From contig JASHYD010000360.1 of NCBI GenBank assembly GCA_030043175.1, positions 1 through 6,930 on the forward strand: a stretch of 6,930 nucleotides of DNA, given 5' to 3'. Made by a program: the position numbers and the translations under genes. This DNA is from Xanthobacteraceae bacterium. GTDB taxonomy: Bacteria > Pseudomonadota > Alphaproteobacteria > Rhizobiales > Xanthobacteraceae. Below are positions 1 to 5,256 of the stretch, one piece after another; the first letter of the stretch is position 1, and the number at the start of each line of letters is the position of its first letter. The notes beneath the pieces were generated by a model that saw only the letters and a program-made list of their open reading frames with translations, ran no database searches and was not told where the DNA came from.

Positions 1-311
1 GCGATAGCTTCGTCGCGCAATGCACCGGCAGCTTCCCAATATTCCGGCGATCACGTGAGTTTTGCTCGCTGCGCTCGTTCGAAAAAGGTCGGCCGGTTGC
101 AAACCCAACGCCTTTGCGATCCGCGGAATCATCCCCTTGGTAGGCTGAAGCTCCCCGGTCTGGTATCGCCAGATGGTAACGCGATCGACGCCGAGCACGT
201 CGGCCAGGCCCTGTCGGTGACGCCCAACTTGGCCATCCAGTGACCCAACGTAAAACTCCGCGGTGGCGCTCCGCCAGCTTTGTCTTTCCTGGTCTTTGCT
301 CTTGGAGCCAT
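1..311 (-). pseudogene. XRE-family helix-turn-helix repressor, frameshifted, 3' end outside window
   Basis: This is probably a broken DNA-binding repressor. Reading from ATG at 309-311, with GGAG nine bases upstream, the first frame gives MAPRAKTRKDK and ends in HWMAKLGVTDR. The sequence then continues in another frame as QGLADVLGVDRV, TIWRYQTGELQPTK and RIAKALGLQPADLF, to the window edge. Joined, these form a typical XRE/Cro-CI domain: first helix, helix-turn-helix (GLADVLGV then TIWRYQTG) and closing helix. The frames change near 208-216. A 4-base loss between repeated CAGG copies, or a single-base loss, would explain it. The upstream frame stays open to 452 with another ATG, but that ATG has a poorer ribosome site. 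The domain call is firm on motif grounds. Decay is more likely than sequencing error because neighbouring genes are also broken. The target is unknown; the 811-826 palindrome is a candidate. Confidence 0.7.
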
Positions 312-397
312 GGCAGCAAGCTCCGCGTTGCGTATTGCAGCGGCTTCTCGAGGAAAGGCCGGGACTAGCCCGGTCCCGAATGAAAGGGCTGAACGCG

Positions 398-692
398 CTA
401 TGATCGATTGCGCCTTTCTCTTGGTAACCTCAGCCACCGTCCCGTTCGCCATCCGGGTCCACAGACGATGCTCAGGACCATTTCGAAAGAGTATTGCGCC
501 TCATCGGCCAGTGCCTCACGGTCCCGGAAGCCTGGCGCACCGCCAAGCAGCGCAATCATCAGGGCAATGTAATTTCGCAACCCGGTTAGCGTGCTCATCC
601 TCGAACGTCTCAGGGATATGCGTACGAGAGTATTCCCAGAGCGCGGCAGTGACGCTCTCGGCCAATGCCTACTCTTCCTCATCCTGAGTCAT
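398..692 (-). pseudogene. Unrecognised small gene with amber codon and frameshift
   Basis: I do not recognise the product. The ATG at 690-692 follows GGGAGG at good spacing (nine bases between). The protein begins MTQDEEE and meets TAG at 669-671, then reads on well as ALAESVTAALWEYSRTH and IPETFEDEHANRVAK. Near 568-585 the sensible reading moves to another frame, NYIALMIALLGGAPGF, then REALADEAQYSFEMVLSIV. That frame stays open to 398, but where the real protein ended is unclear because the frame of the next gene opens around 450. The mildly hydrophobic ALMIALLGG stretch is too short for a clear membrane helix. A strong ribosome site before an immediate stop suggests a once-expressed gene that has decayed. 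It lies upstream of the XRE remnant on the same strand, so the two may have shared a promoter. Confidence 0.5.
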
Positions 693-712
693 AAGTTGCC
701 CTCCCAGAAACA

Positions 713-733
713 AGGGCCGGTCGAGCCGGCCCT
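713..733. promoter_or_regulatory. GC-rich hairpin in the leader of the 398-692 gene
   Basis: AGGGCCGG (713-720) pairs perfectly with CCGGCCCT (726-733) around a 5-base loop. On the minus strand the stem is followed by TTGTTTC and then the ribosome site of the gene starting at 692. It could be a terminator of something upstream, or an attenuator-like leader hairpin. The T-run is short, so a strong intrinsic terminator is not supported. Confidence 0.4.
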
Positions 734-810
734 CCGTGTCGGTTCTGTCATCGCGGCCAAAATTCTAGGAACCAAAGTACCGTCGACACGAGCACCAAGC
801 CCTTAGCGGT

Positions 811-826
811 TTCCTCACGTGAGGAA
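811..826. promoter_or_regulatory. Perfect 16-bp palindrome, candidate operator
   Basis: TTCCTCACGTGAGGAA is a perfect inverted repeat without spacer. A related arrangement, GAGGA-gtca-TCCTC, follows at 837-850, using the same half-site words in opposite orientation. The palindrome is about 120 bases upstream of the start at 692, where an operator for the leftward genes would be expected. A -10-like TAGAAT lies between them on the minus strand, without a convincing -35. Binding by the XRE protein next door is inference. Confidence 0.45.
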
Positions 827-1115
827 GGCCGCTCGCGAGGAGTCATCCTCAGACCGCCAGCAGATAGGCGGCGTCGACACCTACTAATGGCCGCAACGGG
901 GCGTAAAATTCCAATTTATCCCGTCGCTAAATTCGTGGCGATCCAGGACGAAGCGAAGCGTAAGTTCAGCGCATTCTGCGTCATTGCGAGCGAATAAGAA
1001 CACTGGCGTTTGAGATCGTGAGCTGAACTTGGCCACTCATGCTGCTGTTTGAAGTCGACTCTGCACGACGCGGGAGCGCCATGCCAATAGTTGATCGCGC
1101 GTTGTGATCATTGGC

Positions 1116-1340
1116 TTAGTCCCCCCTCTCCGATGACTCCGCGGATGACAAAGCGTCCCTGAGATCGCGGATGGTCGCGCCCACGTCTTTGTGGTGCGCC
1201 ATTGCAGCAATCTCGGCGACGCGGAACCGCAAGCTGGCTAGCCGGTCACAGACACCGCCGCCAAGCGGAGTTCTCCGCGCCAACATAATCCTGCGGGTCC
1301 TGTTGGGATTGGCAGTGGATTCGTGACTGCGTGGATTCAT
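1116..1340 (-). CDS. Possible small hypothetical protein
   Basis: A 74-codon minus-strand frame. Its second half reads like a soluble helical protein (LASLRFRVAEIAAMAHHKD, then IRDLRDALSSAESSERGD at the C terminus). The first half is rich in Arg and Ser and less convincing, and no ribosome site precedes the ATG at 1338-1340. A later in-frame ATG (MLARRTPLGGG) also lacks good spacing to a purine-rich site. I recognise no family. It could be a fragment or chance. Confidence 0.2.
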   Translation of the reverse strand: MNPRSHESTANPNRTRRIMLARRTPLGGGVCDRLASLRFRVAEIAAMAHHKDVGATIRDLRDALSSAESSERGD

Positions 1341-1424
1341 GCGACTGATATTTGCCGAACGATTCCTGCATGCAGAACCCCGTCACGGGCAAACATATGT
1401 TCGCTTGCCTCTTCAAAGGCGATT

Positions 1425-1555
1425 TCAAAATATATTCTTACTTGGGTAGCTGCGAGCCGCATACAGGTCAGCATTAAAATTCGGCAGCACCACGATGTTG
1501 GTTTCGCCCAACAGCGAAAGCGGGATGAAGCCGCAGCCCGGTAAGTGAGGGAATC
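1425..1555 (-). pseudogene. Possible C-terminal fragment of an unknown protein
   Basis: The minus strand reads GCGFIPLSLLGETNIVVLP then NFNADLYAARSYPSKNIF before TGA at 1425-1427, which has protein-like composition. The only nearby ATG pair (about 1550-1555, MMIPSLTG) is in a different frame, so one frameshift near 1535 is needed to join start and tail. There is no ribosome site. I do not recognise it. Confidence 0.25.
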
Positions 1556-1575
1556 ATCATAGCACGAAAGCGAAT

Positions 1576-1604
1576 GCCCCGCCCGGTATTCGGCCGGACG
1601 GGGC
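1576..1604. terminator. GC-rich stem-loop, possible bidirectional terminator
   Basis: GCCCCG (1576-1581) pairs with CGGGGC (1599-1604). After one mismatch CCGG (1583-1586) pairs with CCGG (1594-1597), leaving a 7-base loop. There is no T-run on either side, so termination is uncertain; it could equally be an interspersed palindromic element. Confidence 0.35.
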
Positions 1605-1690
1605 TGCGCACGTATGTCAGCTCAACTGGAAGATCGCATTATTGCTGATTCGGAAAGGAAGCTCTCGCAGGCCCGCCTCGGCGGCTTATC

Positions 1691-1732
1691 GAGGTGTCTA
1701 GTGGTCCAGACAACTCGGCTTGAGGTGTCTAG
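1691..1732. repeat. Duplicated GAGGTGTCTAG with embedded inverted repeat
   Basis: GAGGTGTCTAG occurs at 1691-1701 and 1722-1732, both preceded by CGGCTT (three bases farther away in the first copy). The first copy continues into TGTCTAG-tggt-CCAGACA, a near-perfect inverted repeat resembling regulator-binding sites of the GntR type, or an element end. The function is not determined. The rest of 1556-1807 holds no gene I can support. Confidence 0.4.
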
Positions 1733-1807
1733 CCGATTGTTTTCGACCGCAAGCGAGGACGGTCCAGGACGCCTACCTACGAGGCGTCGACCATATCCGA
1801 CTCCGCA

Positions 1808-2103
1808 TTAAGAATTTGCTATTTGCAAGAGAACATCAGCATGACAAGGCTGATCGAGCCCGCAGTAACAGCCCAGATTTTTGCCTTCGAGCTCTGCACG
1901 GATCTCATCTATGCTTGGCGGCGGACGCTTGATGTCGGGAAAGCGGGCCGGATCGTTGAGCCATTCCTGGTATAGCTCAAGTGACCTACTGACCCCGTGA
2001 ACGGCGTCGGGCCGTGTGACGCAGACCGTATTAGACTAGGTGGCTTCCGCCAGCCCCGGGTTCGTTTGCGCTGTATGCGAACCGGCTTCGGGCCGCTCTT
2101 CAG
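1808..2103 (-). pseudogene. DUF4326-domain protein gene, frameshifted and internally deleted
   Basis: The minus strand ends in LEGKNLGCYCGLDQPCHADV and then LLQIANS, followed by TAA at 1808-1810. This is the signature end of DUF4326 (G-K-N-L-x-C-x-C, then P-C-H-x-D-V-L-L), a cysteine-containing domain of unknown function common on phages and plasmids. Upstream in the same frame are LELYQEWLNDPARFPD and NTVCVTRP. The usual N terminus, KPVRIQRKRTRGWRKPP, is present in another frame, joined near 2033-2040 by a shift equal to one lost base. The W-G-N-P-F segment that normally follows R-P is missing, so there is probably an internal deletion too. The likely start is CTG at 2101-2103, overlapping the TGA of the previous small ORF as CTGA, as if an ancestral ATGA coupling had lost its A. 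The family is clear; function is unknown and the gene is very likely dead. Confidence 0.7.
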
Positions 2104-2238
2104 GGTTGCTCTTTTGAGGGGATGTTTTCGATCCGGTGATCCACCCGCCGGATGCTCTCTTGAAGCTCACACTTGCGAACTTCTCAAGCGGGGCCTGTTC
2201 TTCTTCCGTCAGGACTTGATTTTGCGGGTCTCGGCCAT
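2100..2238 (-). pseudogene. Small gene upstream of the DUF4326 remnant, frameshifted
   Basis: ATG at 2236-2238 follows GGGAGG with ideal spacing, but the frame closes after MAETRKIKS (TGA at 2209-2211). Good protein-like sequence continues in the other two frames, LTEEEQAPLEKFA and then KCELQESIRRVDHRIENI, finishing SKEQP with TGA at 2100-2102. Two single-base losses would restore a protein of about 46 residues, acidic then helical, perhaps coiled coil. Its stop overlaps the CTG where the DUF4326 gene should start, so the two were once a coupled pair. No family is recognised. As it stands only a 9-residue peptide would be made from the good start. Confidence 0.5.
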
Positions 2239-2266
2239 CTGGTCCTCCCTTGCACCCGGGCTGTAG

Positions 2267-2281
2267 TTATGTACGACATAA
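2267..2281. promoter_or_regulatory. Inverted repeat TTATGT-acg-ACATAA, candidate operator
   Basis: Perfect 6-base arms separated by 3 bases lie between two divergent starts, ATG at 2238 (minus) and ATG at 2288 (plus). An AT-rich dyad in a short divergent region, beside a gene for an RHH protein, is a common autoregulation arrangement. The binding partner is inferred, not shown. Confidence 0.45.
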
Positions 2282-2287
2282 ATCACG

Positions 2288-2485
2288 ATGAAACGGAATA
2301 CTAACGTAAGACAAAAGAAAAGGTGGGCGGACCTATCACGATCGACGGCGACAGGACGGTCACTATCCGTCTTCCGGCCGAGTTGCTCGAGGCTATTGAT
2401 GCATGGGCGTGGGCGAATGCGGTATCGAAGTCTAATGGCTATACGCCGACTGATTACGGACGCACTCAGGAGAGGCAAAAGGTGA
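2288..2485 (+). pseudogene. Ribbon-helix-helix DNA-binding protein, two frameshifts
   Basis: Three frame segments join to a typical RHH (CopG/Arc-type) regulator. The first frame gives MKRNTNVRQKK from ATG at 2288. The second gives GGPITIDGDR and TVTIRLPAELLEAIDAWAWA, containing the DNA-reading beta strand (TVTIRL) and first helix, up to AVSKS. The first frame then resumes as AIRRLITDALRRGKR, the second helix, with a stop at 2483-2485. The shifts lie near 2320 (equal to one base lost) and near 2436 (one base gained). An alternative GTG start at 2323 lies directly after a purine run, too close for normal initiation. Such proteins act as dimers, often as antitoxins or phage/plasmid repressors. 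No toxin gene is recognisable nearby. The domain call is strong; the gene appears inactive. Confidence 0.65.
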
Positions 2486-2527
2486 TCGACATCCTAGAAT
2501 TTCCAATCACTTTGCCGCTGACAGCCA

Positions 2528-2704
2528 ATGCACGCACACTCGCTAGCGCCGGAATTTGCAACTCCAGTTGATCGATGGCTTGATACGCAACATGATGGGA
2601 TGCAAAGCACAGAGGCTATAGGGCGATTAACGGCCATTGGATTGACTGATCAGGCATTGCGGCAAGCCAGGCGGGCCAAAAGGGGGATGAAATGGCAAGG
2701 ATAG
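2528..2704 (+). CDS. Short RHH-like protein (58 residues)
   Basis: From ATG at 2528 an open frame runs to TAG at 2702-2704. It contains DRWLDTQHDGMQ followed by TEAIGRLTAIGLTD, matching the helix-turn-helix half of RHH proteins (usual pattern: A-L-D-x-W-I-x-x-Q, then S-R-x-E-A-I-R-R-L). The tail QARRAKRGMKWQG is basic. The N-terminal beta strand is poor in this frame; ITLPL just upstream (about 2507-2521) in another frame may be its lost first strand, so the gene could be 5'-damaged. There is no clear ribosome site. It overlaps the start of the next gene by 13 bases, suggesting co-transcription. This is the second RHH-type gene within 250 bases. Confidence 0.45.
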   Translation: MHAHSLAPEFATPVDRWLDTQHDGMQSTEAIGRLTAIGLTDQALRQARRAKRGMKWQG

Positions 2705-2922
2705 CTCGCGGATTTTGGATGATAATTTATGTGGTTCTGGCGTTAGTAGCTCTTCTGGCGGGCGCCGGCATCATCGTCTACACCGTTATGGAATGGGTAG
2801 ACCACAACACGCCGCCATCGATCGGTCTGCTTTTAGCCGGCTTGGCGGCCTGCGTTGTGAACCTCATCATTATCGGGGCATTCGAAACAGACTTTGAGAC
2901 GCCGAAGCCGAGCAACGGTTGA
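2692..2922 (+). CDS. Small two-helix membrane protein
   Basis: An intact 76-residue gene with AAGGGGG a few bases before ATG, the best ribosome site of the left region. Residues 8-32 (starting FWMIIYVVLALVALL) and 43-64 (through LIIIGAF) form two hydrophobic helices joined by a short loop, VMEWVDHNTPP. The N terminus is basic (MARIARG) and the C-terminal tail polar (ETDFETPKPSNG). By the positive-inside rule both ends face the cytoplasm. I recognise no family; the size suits many phage or plasmid accessory proteins, and nothing supports a specific role. Its TGA overlaps TTG of the following damaged frame (TTGA), so it may have headed a small membrane-protein cluster. Confidence 0.6.
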   Translation: MARIARGFWMIIYVVLALVALLAGAGIIVYTVMEWVDHNTPPSIGLLLAGLAACVVNLIIIGAFETDFETPKPSNG

Positions 2923-3274
2923 AAGCGCTCGGCGAGCATTGGGCAGGGAACCGCCGTGCGCGAGCCCGAAGGCTACCGGATGGAAGCCGACATCAATTGG
3001 GGGCAGCAATTCTCTGCTGTTATGAACGCTGAATCCTTCTGCGCCTACTTCGCTTTTGCTGGTCGGCGCAATCGCAGGGATTGTCAATCTATGGTGGCCG
3101 CGTGGAATGAAGCTGCGCCATGGGCCGTTTTTGGGCATATTGATGGTCATGGCCGGCGTTCATTCCGTGCTGGGATATGACGCTTGGCCCGAGATGCTTG
3201 CTGCGGCCTATTGTTTGTCGTTTTTGTGTTATGGGCGATCGCTGATACGTCTATGCGTGGGCGCGCGCGTTTGA
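2919..3274 (+). pseudogene. Broken membrane-protein gene (hydrophobic segments in several frames)
   Basis: Protein-like sequence runs through three frames. First comes KALGEHWAGNRRAR after TTG at 2919 (overlapping the previous stop), then EGYRMEADINWGQQFSAVMN (frame open from 2956), then SLLLVGAIAGIVNLWW, GILMVMAGVHSVLGYDAW and MLAAAYCLSFLCYG, ending at TGA near 3274. The last frame gives about three membrane helices. Its only start is TTG at 3056 with no ribosome site, which argues that it is the tail of a frameshifted gene and not a gene of its own. After 3262 another frame (YAWARAFERLRELRANQRS) may continue the protein. No family recognised. Confidence 0.35.
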
Positions 3275-3324
3275 GCGCCTGCGTGAATTGCGCGCCAATC
3301 AGCGTAGCGCGGGCCAGTTGAGCA

Positions 3325-3657
3325 GTGCCGCGATCACCCACCCTCGCCGGCATTCCCTTAAAGCCAATTTCGCGCCCGATCGACGACTTCCTCGCCGGAT
3401 CGCAATGGAAAGGCATCTCGCTCGTCACGGTTCACCAAAGACGGGCTGAGCATCGTCAAGGACGCTGATCATACGCCGATCCCACCGGGGCCGCTGCCGT
3501 TGTTCGTCGTAAAAGCGATGGGGTCGTGCGTCAGGCGAGCCATGCGAGGCCGAAGCTACGGCCGCCCGAGCAGAAACGCGCTGAGCGTCGCGCTAAGCCA
3601 GCCGAGCAGCCGCTGCACGTTGGCGATGTCATCGATTGCACCGACGATGCGGGATGA
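3325..3657 (+). pseudogene. Unrecognised soluble protein gene with shifted frames
   Basis: With G/C-rich third codon positions as a guide, coding-like sequence runs as PTLAGIPLKPISRPIDDFLA and GSQWKGISLVT from a possible GTG at 3325. It then continues in the +1 frame as FTKDGLSIVKDAD and PPGPLPLFVV, and returns to the first frame as KSDGVVRQASHARPKLRPPE, then KPAEQPLHVGDVIDCTDDAG, with TGA at 3655-3657. The first frame alone is interrupted only by TGA at 3466-3468, so two compensating indels or one nonsense change are both possible. The C-terminal third is Lys/Arg/Pro-rich. I recognise no family and there is no ribosome site before the GTG. Confidence 0.3.
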
Positions 3658-3851
3658 TGGCGGCGCTGCAATGCCGGCGGTTCGAGCGGATTCGAAGTGG
3701 TGGGCGCAGTGATGAACGGCGAGTGCGGCCGCTGGTCTGCGCAATGTCGCGGAGGCGGCCGGCTGCCACAGGCCGGCTGTAGTAGTGGTGCGGACTATGA
3801 TCGGGGAACCGGTTGGCGGGTTGTGCTTTCACACCGGAAGGACTTTGAAAA

Positions 3852-4067
3852 ATGCCAAAGCCGCTAGGCGAAGAAATCCGCACAGTTCGTGAGGAATCCA
3901 ATGTCTTGGCGGAAGAGGCGCGCATTCTCGAAGAGCACACCAGCGAACACGCTAAGGAAGCTGGGAAGCGCGCCAGGAAGGCGCGCGAACGTCTGGAAAG
4001 GCTGTTAAAGAGAGAGAAGCGCATGGAAAGGCTGTTAGAGAAAGAGAGCGTCTGGAAAGGCTGTTAG
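3852..4067 (+). CDS. Short coiled-coil protein with tandem 10-residue repeat, C-terminal frameshift
   Basis: ATG at 3852 follows GGAAGGA at suitable spacing. The 71-residue product is almost entirely charged helix: EEIRTVREESNVLAEEARIL, then KEAGKRARKARERLERLLK and REKRMERLLEKE. Leucines at regular spacing suggest a coiled coil; there is no signal peptide or membrane segment. The C-terminal part is a 30-base repeat encoding about ten residues (consensus x-R-x-R-L/M-E-R-L-L-E/K). The third copy is one base short, so the protein leaves frame and ends VWKGC. Restoring one base would give RLERLLETERLIAAKREGGG and a stop at 4109-4111. Whether the short or long form is ancestral cannot be told here. 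No family is recognised; similar highly charged small proteins occur on mobile elements. Confidence 0.5.
   Translation: MPKPLGEEIRTVREESNVLAEEARILEEHTSEHAKEAGKRARKARERLERLLKREKRMERLLEKESVWKGC
3994..4066 (+). repeat. Tandem repeat, three copies of a ~30-bp unit
   Basis: TGGAAAGGCTGTTA occurs at 3994-4007, 4024-4037 and 4053-4066, with spacings of 30 and 29 bases. The GA-rich links between copies (runs of GAGAGA) are prone to slippage, and the one-base difference in spacing is what shifts the reading frame of the coiled-coil gene. Confidence 0.8.
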
Positions 4068-4201
4068 AGACAGAAAGGCTTATTGCCGCAAAGAGAGAAG
4101 GAGGGGGGTAGGACTGCGAACCTTTTTGACCTGCTGCCAGATGCCGTGGAAGCCGGAAGCTCAGTCCGTGCCGTTTTGAGGCCAGCGGGAGGTGGAAGGA
4201 C

Positions 4202-4315
4202 TTAACGGCGGCAGATCATGCTCTCGCTAACCGCGCAACTCTTGGCGATCTCGGCCAGCGGTTCGCCTGCATCACGACGCTCAATAGCCTCCGGGTGGCG
4301 TCTGGGCCGAGCCAT
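4202..4315 (-). pseudogene. Serine resolvase/recombinase C-terminal helix-turn-helix remnant
   Basis: A 37-codon frame from ATG at 4313-4315 reads MARPRRHPEAIERRDAGEPL then AEIAKSCAVSESMICRR. This matches the DNA-binding tail of Tn3-type serine resolvases, usually G-R-P-x-x-L-x-P, then A-I-x-R-R-x-A-G-E-x-L-A-x-I-A-x-S-Y-x-V-S-x-S-x-I-S-R-L. The catalytic domain with its serine is absent, Tyr is replaced by Cys in the recognition region, and the usual S-R-L end has become C-R-R plus stop. GGAG eight bases before ATG could be a real start or chance. It is most likely a scrap left by a transposon or integrative element. Confidence 0.55.
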
Positions 4316-4416
4316 GGGAGTACTCCAAGGCCTTTTCTGAATTTAGCTCATGCTTGGCTATGGCGGCGAGGCGGATGTGGATTTCACGCTCATCGTTTGC
4401 TGTGCCGAGAAAGAAG

Positions 4417-4459
4417 CCCGGTCGGGTTCTGGCAGCGATCCTAGCCAGTCTTTACCGGG
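4417..4459 (-). terminator. Two-tier stem-loop after permease 2, possible operon terminator
   Basis: Read on the minus strand, 15 bases after the permease stop, CCCGGT pairs with ACCGGG (outer arms, 4454-4459 and 4417-4422) and CTGGC pairs with GCCAG (inner arms, 4444-4448 and 4429-4433). A pyrimidine stretch, CTTCTTTCTC, follows. The large internal and terminal loops and the lack of a pure T-run make it a weak candidate, but its position is right. Confidence 0.35.
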
Positions 4460-4473
4460 TTCAGTGGCACAAA

Positions 4474-5256
4474 TCACCGTTCCTGCCCCTCCTGATGCCA
4501 CCCCAGCAGCCGCCGCCGTAACCATGCCATCGCGGCAACAAGCGCGTAGCCGATGACTGCGATCTCGACAATGCCGGCGAACACGCCACGCGAGTTGGCG
4601 AAGCGGGAGGCCTGCATCATGGCGCCGCCAAGGCCGTAGCCGCCCATCTGCATCTCAGTCACCACCACCACGATCAGCGCGATCGGCAGTGCGACCTGAA
4701 GTCCGGTGAGAATCTGCGGCAGGGCGGCCGGCAGCAGGATTTGCCAGAGCAGCTGGCTATCCTTTGCGCCCATATTGCGGGCCGACCAGAGAAGCTCCTT
4801 CTCGACGCTCGCGATGCCAGCGAGGGTAGCGGTCACCACCGGGAAAATGGCGTCGAGCACCACCATCGTGATCTTGGACACATCGTAGAGTCCGAGCCAC
4901 AGAATGATCACCGGCAGAAATGCGATCTTCGGCATTGGAAAGCCGGCCGAAATCACGGGATCGAAGAACCAGCGCGCCGCCGCGTTGCGCGCCATCGCGG
5001 CGCCCAATACGACACCGCCGACCGCGGCGATGGCAAAGCCCAACAGCGCGCGATAGACGGTTACCCCGATATTTAGGAACAGGTCTCCGCCGAGTGCGTC
5101 CTCCCAGATGCGCTCCGCCACCGCGCTCGGCGCCGGCAGCATGAACGGCGTGACGGCGCCGCTGCGGGCAAATATTTCCCACGCGGCCAGCAACACCGCA
5201 ATCGGCGCGAGGCGCGCCACGCCCCAGGTGAGGCGCCGGCGCATCGTCTTTGTCAC
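4474..5256 (-). CDS. ABC transporter permease, NitT/TauT (nitrate/sulfonate/taurine) type, second subunit
   Basis: One of two inner-membrane channel subunits of a binding-protein-dependent importer. Numbered from GTG, about six membrane helices are visible (near 15-30, 68-88, 98-122, 127-146, 184-202, 224-246). The family motif FPMPKIAFLPV is at 106-116 and the cytoplasmic EAA loop, SARNMGA at 158-164 through LLPAALP at 174-180, docks on the ATPase. Length (260) is normal for SsuC/TauC-like proteins. GTG at 5254-5256 overlaps the TGA of permease 1 (GTGA), mirroring the upstream ATGA junction, and is my preferred start. ATG at 5242-5244, four codons in, is the alternative. The first helix carries the usual A-W-E. 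Substrate is not readable from the permease. The gene is intact with strong G/C third-position bias. Confidence 0.95.
   Translation of the reverse strand: MTKTMRRRLTWGVARLAPIAVLLAAWEIFARSGAVTPFMLPAPSAVAERIWEDALGGDLFLNIGVTVYRALLGFAIAAVGGVVLGAAMARNAAARWFFDPVISAGFPMPKIAFLPVIILWLGLYDVSKITMVVLDAIFPVVTATLAGIASVEKELLWSARNMGAKDSQLLWQILLPAALPQILTGLQVALPIALIVVVVTEMQMGGYGLGGAMMQASRFANSRGVFAGIVEIAVIGYALVAAMAWLRRRLLGWHQEGQER

Larger units (their letters stand above)
693..1115. other. Intergenic stretch with regulatory signals and repeat scraps
   Basis: No convincing gene is seen. The stretch contains the leader hairpin at 713-733 and the palindrome at 811-826. At 941-960 (atccaggacgaagcgaagcg) and 977-994 (tgcgtcattgcgagcgaa) are two pieces resembling the interspersed repeat CGTCATTGCGAGCGAAG...AATCCAG that I recall from Bradyrhizobium-type genomes. 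A 33-codon minus-strand frame (from ATG at about 1080) ends inside the second scrap, but has no ribosome site and I do not call it. Confidence 0.4.

Noticed and set aside
280..687. 135-codon plus-strand frame over the leftmost genes
   Set aside because: It lies opposite two minus-strand remnants with ribosome sites and a recognisable domain; its Ser/Ala-rich product resembles no protein.
2209..2478. 89-codon minus-strand frame ending MAETRKIKS
   Set aside because: Only the last nine codons are convincing; they begin at an ATG with a strong ribosome site (2238). The upstream part is antisense to the RHH gene.
3629..4024. 131-codon minus-strand frame opposite the coiled-coil gene
   Set aside because: Its Arg/Ser/Phe-rich product is the mirror of a Glu/Lys/Arg-rich coiled coil, and the plus strand has the ribosome site and repeat structure.
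4281..4455. Minus-strand frame reading ARTRPGFFLGTANDER and IHIRLAAIAKHELNSEKAL
   Set aside because: It looks protein-like and could be another gene scrap, but it has no start codon, overlaps the candidate terminator and the resolvase remnant, and I recognise no family.
4706..5182. Long open frames on both strands within permease 2
   Set aside because: They lie entirely inside an intact, recognisable permease gene, have Arg/Pro/His-rich compositions typical of antisense or out-of-frame reading in high-GC DNA, and match no family.
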